Assembly: GCF_900115165.1 (NCBI RefSeq)
Contig: NZ_FOVP01000004.1
Location: 1 to 64,000, forward strand
Length of the DNA: 64,000 nt
Source: Roseovarius lutimaris
Lineage (GTDB): Bacteria > Pseudomonadota > Alphaproteobacteria > Rhodobacterales > Rhodobacteraceae
Direction: 5' to 3'
The notes under the pieces were generated by a model, which ran no database searches, was not told the origin of the DNA, and saw only the letters and a list, made by a program, of their open reading frames with translations. Shown piece after piece: positions 1 through 8,716 of the stretch (position 1 is its first letter; the number at the start of each line of letters is the position of its first letter). Made by a program: the position numbers and the translations under genes.

Positions 1-1028
<1,028 letters not shown>

Positions 1029-1176
1029 CAAGTTCGTCCTCTCTCGTACCTTCAACGATACAACCTTTTGGCGATTCGCCCCAAAGAACGGTTTTCAAAT
1101 CACCCGGTTTCCTACTGTGACAATATGTGCCAAGATTGCTCTATCGCTCAGTAAGACCTTAGTCGTAGAGGTTGTA

Positions 1177-1785
1177 ATGAAATTCCTGCCGCATCTTTTA
1201 GCCATTGTTTTTACTGGGGTTTCTCCGCTTTACGCGGCGGGATCGCATGATCCGGACTGGCCCTGTGTTCAGCGTCGGGTTGATACGCTTTCGGCGGCCG
1301 TCATGTGGCCCTATCAACCTGAGTCGCAAGCGGCCAAAGAAAAACCTGCGGCGGCCACCGCCGAGCTCGCTCAACTTCTGGCGTTACGGCGAATCAGTCT
1401 CGAAGAGGCTGAAGAAGCGCTGGATGAGGCCGCCAATGGCACACCTGCGCTGGATCGCGATGACTATAACGCGATTTTTGCGGATGTGTTCGAGCGTCTC
1501 AATCAGCGGCGCAGCCTGTTGATGACCGGCATCACCCGCTATGCGCGCAATCAGGCGCGACTGGCCGATGAAATCGACACCATGCGCAACCAGATCGCGA
1601 CCATGACCGCCGCCGAGTCACCCGATTTTGACCAAATCGATCAGATCGAGGCAGACCTTGATTGGCGCGAGCGGGTGTTTCACGATCGCGCGCTGTCATT
1701 GACCTATGCCTGCGAAACGCCGGTACTGTTGGAAAAGCGGCTTTATGCCATTGCCCAGATGCTGGCGGCGCGGATCAACGACTAG
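1177..1785 (+). CDS. exported hypothetical protein of the quinoprotein region
   Basis: About 202 residues from the ATG at 1177. An upstream in-frame start at 1117 would bury the signal peptide, so 1177 is preferred. Residues 1-20 (MKFLPHLLAIVFTGVSPLYA) form a typical Sec signal ending in AxA-like YAA. The mature part is Glu/Ala-rich and helical, with a Cys near residue 30 (WPCVQ) and another near 182 (YACET) that could form a disulfide. I do not recognise the family. It faces the relay metallohydrolase convergently (stop 1785, opposing stop 1791), so a periplasmic helper role in the quinoprotein system is a guess from context only. Confidence 0.72.
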   Translation: MKFLPHLLAIVFTGVSPLYAAGSHDPDWPCVQRRVDTLSAAVMWPYQPESQAAKEKPAAATAELAQLLALRRISLEEAEEALDEAANGTPALDRDDYNAIFADVFERLNQRRSLLMTGITRYARNQARLADEIDTMRNQIATMTAAESPDFDQIDQIEADLDWRERVFHDRALSLTYACETPVLLEKRLYAIAQMLAARIND

Positions 1786-1790
1786 CGCCG

Positions 1791-2822
1791 CTATTCCCAC
1801 TCCAACTCGGTAAAGGCCGCTGTCACATTGCGCCGGTGAAACAGATCGAACAGGTGCCAGTTATCGGCCTCATCCTGCCCGACCGTTTCCACCGCCTCTG
1901 ACAGGCGCAGCCCATCGGCCACCGCGATCCGGGTCTCATCGCGCAGGGTTTCAAGGTAACGCCGCAAGGCCTCGCCACCCTCGGGCCAGCCCATCACCGG
2001 GCCGCCATGTCCCGGCACCACACGGGCGGGGGGCGGCGTGCCCATGGCGTCAAGCACCCGAAGCCAGCCAAGGAGTGAGCCGTCAAGCGCCGGGCTATGC
2101 TCATCAAACAGCAAATCCCCGGCAAAGAGCGTCGCCGTTTCGCCGTCAAACACCGTCAGATCGCTTTCGCTATGCGCGGTTTCCCAAGGCACCAGGACAA
2201 GCGCGCGCGCGCCAAGGTCTATCACAGTGCTGTCGGCGACCGGGGTGATCGCAAGCGGCGCGCGGCTTGCGCTAAAACCGGGGCCGATCAGCCGGGCAAA
2301 ACTCGCCTCATAGGTCTCGGCCCGCGCATTCAGCGCCTGCGCCAGCTTGCGATGGCCGATGATCTCGGCGTCGGCCTCGGCAAGGACGCTGGCGCCAAAG
2401 ACATGGTCGGGGTGCATATGCGTGAGGATGATGTGCGATATCGGCTTGGGCGTCACCGCGCGCACCGCAAGGTAAACCTCTTCGCCAATCGCGCGGCTGC
2501 CGCCGGAATCGATCACCGCGACGCTGTCGCGGCCGATGACAAAGCCGATATTGGCCACATCGCCAAGGTTCTCGGGGGCCACATCGGCGACCTGCCCGCG
2601 ATGCACGTACACGCCCGGCGCGATTTCTGAAAACGCAAGCGTGCTGGCGCGACGCGGCACACATTCCGGCGGCCCGGCGGTAAAGCCCGCGCCCCACTCC
2701 GGCGCGACCTTTGCCGCGCGGGCAAGGGCAGTGGCGCAATCGGGTGCATCGGTGGGAACAAGCCGCGCCTGGCAAAGATCGGGTTGCCCCACCAGACAGA
2801 GGCTGACCAGAATTTCAAACAT
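1791..2822 (-). CDS. quinoprotein relay system zinc metallohydrolase 2
   Basis: Metallo-beta-lactamase-fold protein of 343 residues, of the SoxH-like type found with PQQ-dependent catabolism genes. The metal-binding motif THMHPDH (His135, His137, Asp139, His140) and later HSESD and GHGGP motifs are intact. The first ~57 residues are a separate Cys-containing domain (MFEILVSLCL...QPDLC...C) rather than a simple signal peptide, and that domain reappears as a stand-alone protein at 4786-4989. The start at 2822 (MFEIL) is chosen over 2837 because both proteins then align from Met1. Family membership is well supported by motif, domain layout and neighbours; the substrate is unknown. Confidence 0.85.
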   Translation of the reverse strand: MFEILVSLCLVGQPDLCQARLVPTDAPDCATALARAAKVAPEWGAGFTAGPPECVPRRASTLAFSEIAPGVYVHRGQVADVAPENLGDVANIGFVIGRDSVAVIDSGGSRAIGEEVYLAVRAVTPKPISHIILTHMHPDHVFGASVLAEADAEIIGHRKLAQALNARAETYEASFARLIGPGFSASRAPLAITPVADSTVIDLGARALVLVPWETAHSESDLTVFDGETATLFAGDLLFDEHSPALDGSLLGWLRVLDAMGTPPPARVVPGHGGPVMGWPEGGEALRRYLETLRDETRIAVADGLRLSEAVETVGQDEADNWHLFDLFHRRNVTAAFTELEWE

Positions 2823-2919
2823 CGCCTGCCCTCGCACGACTGCTACTAATGGTTGATACGATTTTGACGGGTTTCATGCTATTGTCCTTAAGTGCCACTG
2901 TGCCTTTCGGAGGACCAAG

Positions 2920-3732
2920 ATGAAATCTTTGACGATCCCGACCGCGATTTTGGCGATCGCGCTTAGTTCGGTTGCCTGGGCGGAAGAGTTGCGAAACCCG
3001 CTGGTGAACGGTGAAACCTGGGAGTATCTGCGCGGTGACATCCTGAACGAAACCAAATCGGTCAGGCCCGGCGCGATCTTTAGCGTCGATGCGCCCTACC
3101 GCGCCCATGATGCGGCAACCGTGCCGGTGGTCGTCATCCAGACCGATCAGAGCGTCGGTGCGATCAAGACGCTGAAACTCGTGGTTGACGAAAACCCCGC
3201 GCCGCTTGCCGCCGAGATCAATTTCGGCCCGGCGATGACACCGCTTAGCTTTGAAACGCGGGTTCGGGTGAATGCCTATTCCAACCTGCGCGTGGTTGCC
3301 GAAACCGACACCGCCAGCTTTATCGACGGGCGTTTCGTCAAGGCCGCCGGCGGCTGTGCCGCGCCCGCCACCCGCGACCCAGAGGTGGCGATGGAGAATA
3401 TCGGCAAGATGCGTCTGCGCCATTTCGACACTGGCCCGGTTCAGGTCGGCAGCCGCCGCGATGCCCAGTTGATGATCCGCCATCCGAATTACTCCGGTCT
3501 GCAACGCGATCAGATCACCCAGCTTTTCGTGCCTGCACTGTTCATTCAGGATCTCAAGGTCTGGCAGGGCGATGAGATGCTGTTCAGCCTGACGGGGGGC
3601 ATTTCAATTTCCGAAGATCCGGTGTTTCGCTTTGGCTATACCGATAATGGTGCGCCCAATCTGCGGGTGCGGGCCGAAGATACCGACGGCCATGTGTTTG
3701 AACAGATCCTGCCAAAGGGCGGCGAATCCTGA
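2920..3732 (+). CDS. quinoprotein dehydrogenase-associated SoxYZ-like carrier protein
   Basis: Periplasmic protein of 270 residues. Residues 1-21 are a signal peptide ending VAWA. The middle part resembles SoxY and carries the key segment AAGGCAAP with Cys146, where SoxY has its GGCGG substrate-carrying cysteine; the C-terminal part (about 165-270) is SoxZ-like. In Sox proteins this Cys covalently carries sulfur intermediates; here the family travels with PQQ enzymes and the carried group is unknown. It is divergent from the relay metallohydrolase (starts 2822 and 2920, about 97 bp apart), which implies shared control. SD-like GGAGG at 2910-2914 precedes the ATG. Confidence 0.85.
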   Translation: MKSLTIPTAILAIALSSVAWAEELRNPLVNGETWEYLRGDILNETKSVRPGAIFSVDAPYRAHDAATVPVVVIQTDQSVGAIKTLKLVVDENPAPLAAEINFGPAMTPLSFETRVRVNAYSNLRVVAETDTASFIDGRFVKAAGGCAAPATRDPEVAMENIGKMRLRHFDTGPVQVGSRRDAQLMIRHPNYSGLQRDQITQLFVPALFIQDLKVWQGDEMLFSLTGGISISEDPVFRFGYTDNGAPNLRVRAEDTDGHVFEQILPKGGES

Positions 3733-4083
3733 TCAGTTGAAACAGACGATTTCGGCCTCGGCTTGCGCACGGCGCAGGTCGGCGACCATGGTGTTGCTGC
3801 TTGCGGCGCTGCGAAACAGCGATATCCGCTCGCCGCTGCCTTGGCGCAGCGACAACACGGTCTCCGCCTGCACGTATTTTTCATAAGGCAGGATCGAGGC
3901 GATCACATCAATCGAACACGAACAGCGCCGCAGCATGTCCTGGGTGGTGCCGTTGCTTGCCATGCAGCCAAAGACATAATCCGCCCGCGCCTCGGTCGGA
4001 TAGTCATTGAGACGCTCGGCCATGTCTTGCGCCGCCGCGCCGATGGGCAGGGTAATCAGGGCCAGTATCGCCAGTGCGCGCAT
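3733..4083 (-). CDS. small exported Cys-rich protein of the PQQ region
   Basis: 116 residues: signal peptide (residues 1-18, ending GAAAQ), then a mature domain with four Cys, including the CSCSID motif and FGCMA, and a conserved-looking stretch LPYEKYVQAETVL. The Cys spacing suggests disulfides in the periplasm rather than CxxCH haem binding, since no CxxCH is present. It is the last gene of a three-gene minus-strand run (4989 down to 3733), only 2 bp after its upstream partner, and converges tail-to-tail with the SoxYZ-like carrier. Similar small proteins accompany xoxF/exaA-type dehydrogenase clusters as far as I recall; function unknown. Confidence 0.75.
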   Translation of the reverse strand: MRALAILALITLPIGAAAQDMAERLNDYPTEARADYVFGCMASNGTTQDMLRRCSCSIDVIASILPYEKYVQAETVLSLRQGSGERISLFRSAASSNTMVADLRRAQAEAEIVCFN

Positions 4084-4085
4084 GG

Positions 4086-4742
4086 TTATTGAACCTCCTC
4101 GGACAAGTGCAACGTGGAGTGAAAGAACCGCCCACCCGCCTCGCGCATGGGCGTAGCGGCCTCGATCATGTAATACCAGCCAGGCACCGCATCCGACATC
4201 AGAAAGTCGATCCGCAGATCGGCAAGAGGCCCAAGGCGCGCGCGGTTCTCATCGGCCACAAAGGGTGCCAACGTGACCCGTGTCGCGGGCTGTTCGGCCC
4301 CGTCATAACTAATGTGATCCGAGGTAATTGCCTCGGGCGCAAGCAGCGAGTCCTTGATCCGATTGCGGATGTAAAACTTGCTGCCGCCGGTCGACACCGC
4401 CAGATCGCGCACAAGCCGTTCGAGAAAGAACATCGCCATAGGGTTGCCGACACTGGCGTCAAAAACCGCGAGCGACTGGCGCTTGCCGTCGATATCGCGG
4501 CTCAGGCGGGCGGTGTCGTCGTCTTCGATCACAAGGTCTAGGCTCTGCGGCGTTTGCGGGGCGGCGGCCTCGTTTGCCGTCACCGACTCATAGCGCAGAT
4601 GATCGCCGGGCGCGAAATCGTCGAGCGTGCCGGTGCGAAAGATGAGGTCATAGCCTTCAGTGTCGTCTGCGGCGTGAACGGCCCCCGTGATCCCGATGGC
4701 CATTGCACAGATCATAGCCAGGACAAGCCCCGGTTTCTTCAT
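4086..4742 (-). CDS. exported hypothetical protein of the PQQ region
   Basis: 218 residues from ATG 4742, which gives a classical signal peptide (MKKPGLVLAMICAMAIG...VHAA). An in-frame ATG at 4772 is possible and lies nearer the upstream gene; I prefer 4742 for its better signal peptide and an AAGG motif at the right distance. The mature chain has no Cys-rich or haem motif and reads as a mixed beta protein (LDLVIEDDDTARLSRDIDG, FFLERLVRDLA). It is flanked on both sides by small PQQ-region proteins on the same strand, so co-expression is likely. No family recognised; a periplasmic role is inferred from the signal peptide. Confidence 0.72.
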   Translation of the reverse strand: MKKPGLVLAMICAMAIGITGAVHAADDTEGYDLIFRTGTLDDFAPGDHLRYESVTANEAAAPQTPQSLDLVIEDDDTARLSRDIDGKRQSLAVFDASVGNPMAMFFLERLVRDLAVSTGGSKFYIRNRIKDSLLAPEAITSDHISYDGAEQPATRVTLAPFVADENRARLGPLADLRIDFLMSDAVPGWYYMIEAATPMREAGGRFFHSTLHLSEEVQ

Positions 4743-4785
4743 GAATTCTGCCTTTTTATGCGTCATTTTCATCCTGTTCCGGCCC

Positions 4786-4989
4786 TCAGGCCCGTGACCT
4801 TGCCCCACCAAGCGGCTGGCAGGACCAGCGCGAAACGCGCCAGCGCGGGTGGTCGTTGGCCCAAAGGCTTAGCTGCGGGATCGCCTCGGCAATACAGCCG
4901 CGCGTGCCCCGATCGGTGTATTGAAACACCCGCTCTTCGCAGATCGCGGGTTGCGCCTTGAGGCAGATGACAAACAAAAGCTCGATCAT
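4786..4989 (-). CDS. stand-alone copy of the metallohydrolase N-terminal Cys domain
   Basis: 67 residues starting MIELLFVICL. It aligns from Met1 with the first ~57 residues of the relay metallohydrolase at 1791-2822: both have the pattern M(F/I)E(I/L)L...CL..QP..C..R, a further Cys around residues 29-32, a Trp and a last Cys-Pro near the end. Cys9 and Cys17 are shared exactly. The start at 4989 has a GAGGGA SD-like site; the TTG at 5004 is less likely. It is the first gene of the minus-strand run and is divergent from pqqA. The N-terminus is hydrophobic enough to be a short signal. Function unknown; a shared binding partner with the metallohydrolase is my inference. Confidence 0.72.
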   Translation of the reverse strand: MIELLFVICLKAQPAICEERVFQYTDRGTRGCIAEAIPQLSLWANDHPRWRVSRWSCQPLGGARSRA

Positions 4990-5101
4990 GCCGGTCCCTC
5001 GCAAACCTCTCCTGCCTTAACTTCGCCCATGACAGGGAGGCGACACAAGCCCCTCGCCCACGCCCTGCACTAAAGTCGTAGGGCCGATCCGGTCAGGACC
5101 G

Positions 5102-5130
5102 TTGACAAGCCGAGGTTGCAAATATCTAAT
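5102..5130 (+). promoter_or_regulatory. sigma-70-type promoter of the pqq operon
   Basis: TTGACA at 5102-5107, 17-bp spacer, TCTAAT at 5125-5130; a perfect -35 and a near-consensus -10. It lies 37 bp upstream of pqqA, whose ATG follows an AGGGAGG ribosome-binding site at 5154-5160. Reads as the main start for pqqABCDE. Confidence 0.7.
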
Positions 5131-5167
5131 TCAGGTGTCTAGCCACGAACCCAAGGGAGGATTGATC

Positions 5168-5269
5168 ATGGCATGGAGTAAACCTGTTCTGCGTGAGTTG
5201 AACTGCGGCATGGAAATCAACATGTACGGCCCCGCAGAAGAACGCGACGGCGGCGGCGTCCTGTTCTGA
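5168..5269 (+). CDS. pqqA: PQQ precursor peptide PqqA
   Basis: Ribosomally made 33-residue precursor of pyrroloquinoline quinone. The fused pair is Glu16 and Tyr20 in MEINMYG, the E-x3-Y spacing required by PqqE. The peptide begins MAWSKPVLRE, like other alphaproteobacterial PqqA, and has a somewhat long Gly-rich tail (RDGGGVLF) after the Tyr. Very strong SD (AGGGAGG) and the promoter at 5102-5130 precede it, in keeping with the need for excess PqqA over the enzymes. pqqB follows 32 bp later. It is below ordinary gene-length cut-offs and easily missed. Confidence 0.95.
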   Translation: MAWSKPVLRELNCGMEINMYGPAEERDGGGVLF

Positions 5270-5301
5270 ATATTTCAATCTCGGGCGCAGCGAGGTAGCA
5301 A

Positions 5302-6195
5302 GTGTTCAAAGCTCTGATACTTGGTGCTGCGGCCGGGGGCGGGCTTCCGCAATGGAATTGCGGCTGCGAGAATTGCAATCTAGCCCGCGCGGGTAAAATC
5401 CCGTCATCCACACAATCCTCGCTCGCTATCAGCGTAGATGGCGAGCGGTGGGTCGTTTTGAACGCCTCGCCGGATATCCGCGCCCAAATCGCCGACAATC
5501 CGGCGCTGCATCCGACGGGCCTGCGCGACTCCCCGATTGCGGCAGTGCTTTTGACCAATGGCGATATTGACCACGTTGCGGGGCTTTTGTCGCTGCGCGA
5601 ACAACAGCCCTTTGCCCTGCATGCCACCGGCGAAATCCACGAGGTTCTGGCCGCCAACCCGCTGTTGCAGGCGGTTGATCCGGCCCGAGTGCCGCGTGTC
5701 ACCATCGCTTTGGACAAGGAGGTCACGCTTTTGCCCGGCCTGAGCGCGACGCTGTTTTCGGTCCCCGGCAAGGTGCCGCTTTACATGGAGGGGGACGAGG
5801 TCAAAACCGACCTTGAGGGCGAGCAGACCACTGGCGTGCATATCAACGCCGAGGGGCGCGACATCTATTACATCCCCGGCTGCGCCGCCGTGACCGAGCG
5901 TCTGGCAAACCGCCTTCGAGGGGCCGACATGGTGTTTTTCGACGGCACGCTCTGGCGCGATGATGAGATGCTTGAAATGGGCCTGAGCCAAAAGACCGGC
6001 AAGCGCATGGGCCATATCTCGATGAGCGGGCCAGAGGGCTCTATCGCCGCGCTGCGCGATCTCGGGATCGGGCGTAAGGTTTTTGTGCATATGAATAATT
6101 CCAACCCGGTGTTCCGCCCCGATGCGGCCGAACGGGCCGAGGCCGAGGCCGCAGGCTGGATCATCGGACAGGATGGAATGGAGCTGACGCTATGA
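5302..6195 (+). CDS. pqqB: PQQ biosynthesis protein PqqB
   Basis: 297 residues, metallo-beta-lactamase-like oxygenase of PQQ synthesis, now regarded as hydroxylating the PqqE/PqqF-processed Glu-Tyr dipeptide. It opens with the family hallmark MFKALILGAAAGGGLPQWNC and a zinc-type CGCENC knuckle at about residues 20-25; TNGDIDHVAGL near residue 88-98 is the active-site segment. The start is a GTG at 5302 preceded by GAGGTAGCAA. Its stop overlaps the pqqC start by 4 bp (ATGA-type coupling). Length is normal for the family (about 300). Confidence 0.97.
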   Translation: MFKALILGAAAGGGLPQWNCGCENCNLARAGKIPSSTQSSLAISVDGERWVVLNASPDIRAQIADNPALHPTGLRDSPIAAVLLTNGDIDHVAGLLSLREQQPFALHATGEIHEVLAANPLLQAVDPARVPRVTIALDKEVTLLPGLSATLFSVPGKVPLYMEGDEVKTDLEGEQTTGVHINAEGRDIYYIPGCAAVTERLANRLRGADMVFFDGTLWRDDEMLEMGLSQKTGKRMGHISMSGPEGSIAALRDLGIGRKVFVHMNNSNPVFRPDAAERAEAEAAGWIIGQDGMELTL

Positions 6196-6941
6196 CCGCC
6201 ACCCCCGCTGACTTCGAGGCCCGCCTGCGCCAGATCGGTGCCGAGCGCTATCACGACCGGCACCCGTTTCATCATCTGCTGCATTCGGGCGGCTGCACCC
6301 CCGATCAGGTGCGCGCCTGGGTGATCAACCGCTATTATTATCAGGCCCGCATCCCGATGAAGGATGCCGCCTTTCTGAGCCGCGTCGATGACCCCGATCT
6401 GCGCCGCATCTGGCGCTCGCGGATCGAGGATCATGATGGCACCGCCGAAAATGAGGGCGGCATTCGCCGCTGGCTTCGCCTGGCGCAGGCGGTCGGGCTT
6501 GACCCCGAGTATGTGGCAAGCACCGATGGCGTGCTGCCTGCCACCAAGTTCGCGGTCGATGCCTATGTGCATTTCGTGCGCGACAAACCCCTGCTTGAGG
6601 CGGTCGCGGCCTCGCTGACCGAGCTTTTCGCGCCGAAAATCCACGCCGAGCGGATCGAGGGATTGCTGGCCAATTACGCCTTTGCCGATGACAGCAGCCT
6701 TGCCTATTTTCGCAATCGCCTGAAAGAGGCCCCCAAGGATGTGGCATTCGGCCTGAAATGGGTGCTTGATCACGCCGACACGGCCGAAAAGCAGGATGCC
6801 GCCGCCGCCGCCCTTGTGTTCAAGACCGATGTGCTATGGTCACAGCTTGATGCGCTTTATGCGGCCTATGTCGATCCGGCGCGCATCCCCCCCGGTGCAT
6901 GGCAACCGGGCCAGGGCTTGCTGGCAAAGGGAGCGGCATGA
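6192..6941 (+). CDS. pqqC: pyrroloquinoline-quinone synthase PqqC
   Basis: 249 residues, the cofactor-free oxidase that performs ring closure and the final eight-electron oxidation to PQQ in the cytosol. The N-terminal YHDRHPFHHLLHSG segment (near residue 18-31), the VINRYYYQ motif and the C-terminal TDVLWSQLDALY helix are typical. Length matches the family (about 250). ATG at 6192 overlaps the pqqB stop, and pqqD starts inside its 3' end with a 4-bp overlap, so translation is coupled. Confidence 0.97.
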   Translation: MTATPADFEARLRQIGAERYHDRHPFHHLLHSGGCTPDQVRAWVINRYYYQARIPMKDAAFLSRVDDPDLRRIWRSRIEDHDGTAENEGGIRRWLRLAQAVGLDPEYVASTDGVLPATKFAVDAYVHFVRDKPLLEAVAASLTELFAPKIHAERIEGLLANYAFADDSSLAYFRNRLKEAPKDVAFGLKWVLDHADTAEKQDAAAAALVFKTDVLWSQLDALYAAYVDPARIPPGAWQPGQGLLAKGAA

Positions 6942-7210
6942 CCCCCGAGGGCACCCCTTATCTGCCGCGCGGTGTGCGTCTGCATTTTGACAAGGTGCGC
7001 GACAATTGGGTTCTTTTGGCGCCTGAACGCACGATCCGGCTTGACCCTATCGGTCACGCGATCCTAAGCCGGGTTGACGGGAAAACCACGCTCGCGGCAA
7101 TCGCCGCCGACCTTTCGGAAACGTTCAAGGCGCCGCTGGAGGATGTGACCCGCGACAGCACGGAATTCTTGCAAGAGCTGGCCAATCGCCGCTTTCTCGA
7201 GGTGACATGA
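6938..7210 (+). CDS. pqqD: PQQ biosynthesis chaperone PqqD
   Basis: 90 residues from ATG 6938, which sits in the usual ATGA overlap with the pqqC stop; an upstream start at 6899 would lie inside pqqC. PqqD is a RiPP-recognition-element protein that binds the PqqA peptide and presents it to PqqE. It has the expected WVLLAPERTI, ILSRVDGKTT and LQELANRRFLEV segments. Its stop overlaps the pqqE start at 7207. Confidence 0.95.
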   Translation: MTPEGTPYLPRGVRLHFDKVRDNWVLLAPERTIRLDPIGHAILSRVDGKTTLAAIAADLSETFKAPLEDVTRDSTEFLQELANRRFLEVT

Positions 7211-8304
7211 TGCAGGTTCAGCCCCCCATCGCGATGCTGGCGGAACTGACCCATCGCTGTCCGTTGTCTTGCCCCTATTGTTCCAACCCGGTCGAGTTGA
7301 CGGCGCGCGAGGCCGAGCTTTCGACCGATGACTGGCGCTCGGTATTTCAACAGGGCGCCGCGATGGGGGTGCTGCAATTGCATATTTCGGGGGGCGAGCC
7401 GGCCTCGCGCCGCGACCTTACCGATCTTGTGCGCGCCGCGCGCGATTCGGGGCTTTATACCAATCTGATCACCTCTGGCATTGGCCTGACCGAAAAGCGG
7501 CTGGCCGAGCTTGATGCCGCCGGGCTTGATCATGTCCAGCTTTCGCTTCAGGGCACCGATGCGGCGATGGCCGACCGGATCGGCGGCTATAAGGGCGGCT
7601 ATGACCGCAAGATGATGGTGGCCAAATGGATCGGCGCGATTGGCTTTCCGCTTACCCTAAATTTCGTGATGCACCGGGGCAATATGCATCAGCTTGGCCG
7701 CGCGATTGAAATGGCACAGGAGATGGGCGCGCGGCGGATCGAGGTGGCAACGGTGCAATTCCACGGCTGGGCGATGCAGAACCGTGGCGCCCTGATGCCC
7801 ACCCGCGAACAGGCGGCAGAGGCCAATCGCACCGTCGCCGAGGCCCGCGCGCGGCTCAAGGGCAGGCTGGTGATCGACTATGTTCCCGCCGATTATCATG
7901 CCGATTACCCCAAGCCCTGCATGGGCGGTTGGGCCAGCACTGGCATCAATGTCGCGCCCGACGGGCTCGTGCTGCCATGCCATGCGGCGCAGACCATCAA
8001 GGGCCTCGAATTTGACAATGTCCGCGACCGTCCGCTGGCCGATATCTGGCAGGACGGCAGCGCCTTCAACGCCTATCGTGGCACCGACTGGATGCAGGAA
8101 CCCTGCCGCTCGTGCGAGCGCAAGACGATTGATTTCGGCGGTTGCCGCTGTCAGGCGATGGCGATTGCGGGCGACCCCACTGCAACCGATCCGGTCTGTG
8201 TCAAATCCCCGGATCACGCCAGGATCCGCGATCTGGCCGCCGATTTCTCCGGTCAGGACGAGGCCCCGATGACATGGCGGGTGATGGACAAGACGCCGGG
8301 TTAA
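7207..8304 (+). CDS. pqqE: PqqA peptide cyclase PqqE (radical SAM)
   Basis: 365 residues. Radical-SAM enzyme joining Glu and Tyr of PqqA. The CX3CX2C cluster motif is Cys18, Cys22, Cys25 (HRCPLSCPYC), followed by SGGEPASR as the SAM-binding GGE. The C-terminal SPASM region has its Cys ligands in KPCMGGW, LPCHAAQ, EPCRSCERK and FGGCRCQ. Start overlaps the pqqD stop by 4 bp. Last gene of pqqABCDE; no pqqF protease is adjacent, as is common. It converges with a VOC gene, the stops overlapping by 4 bp. Confidence 0.97.
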   Translation: MMQVQPPIAMLAELTHRCPLSCPYCSNPVELTAREAELSTDDWRSVFQQGAAMGVLQLHISGGEPASRRDLTDLVRAARDSGLYTNLITSGIGLTEKRLAELDAAGLDHVQLSLQGTDAAMADRIGGYKGGYDRKMMVAKWIGAIGFPLTLNFVMHRGNMHQLGRAIEMAQEMGARRIEVATVQFHGWAMQNRGALMPTREQAAEANRTVAEARARLKGRLVIDYVPADYHADYPKPCMGGWASTGINVAPDGLVLPCHAAQTIKGLEFDNVRDRPLADIWQDGSAFNAYRGTDWMQEPCRSCERKTIDFGGCRCQAMAIAGDPTATDPVCVKSPDHARIRDLAADFSGQDEAPMTWRVMDKTPG

Positions 8305-8705
8305 CTCATGATTGGGTTTGATACCTCGACCAGATTGCCATCCGGGTCGCGCAGGTAAAGCGACAGGATCGGGGCCATGGCCCCTGTGCGTCGCACCGGG
8401 CCCTCTTCCACCGGGATGCCAAGAACGGCAAGATGCGCCTGCCAATCTGAAATTGCCACGTCGCTCAGGAAACACAAATCCGCCGATCCGGGCGTGGCGC
8501 AACGCGCCTTGGGCTCAAACTCGGCGCCGACAACATGCAGGTTTATCTTTTGCGCGCCAAACTTTAGCGCCCATCGCACCGTCCCGTCCATGGATGTAAA
8601 CGCCTCGGCCTGCATCCCCAGACCGTCGCGGTAAAAGGCGATCGTCGCGTCAAGATTGCCCACCGTTAGCACCAGATGATCAAGCCCGGTCAACTTGGGT
8701 TGCAT
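8301..8705 (-). CDS. VOC (glyoxalase/dioxygenase-fold) family protein
   Basis: 134 residues with the paired beta-alpha-beta-beta-beta modules of the vicinal oxygen chelate fold. Metal-ligand-type residues are visible: His10 in LDHLVLTV, His at NLHVVG and Glu at DPDGNLVEVSN. The first ~30 residues (GLDHLVLTVGNLDATIAFY) are typical of the small stand-alone VOC group that includes the STM3117-type proteins. Substrate cannot be read from sequence. It lies 11 bp after the FAD oxidoreductase on the same strand and is probably co-transcribed with it. Confidence 0.85.
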   Translation of the reverse strand: MQPKLTGLDHLVLTVGNLDATIAFYRDGLGMQAEAFTSMDGTVRWALKFGAQKINLHVVGAEFEPKARCATPGSADLCFLSDVAISDWQAHLAVLGIPVEEGPVRRTGAMAPILSLYLRDPDGNLVEVSNPIMS

Positions 8706-8716
8706 GCGCAGTCCTT

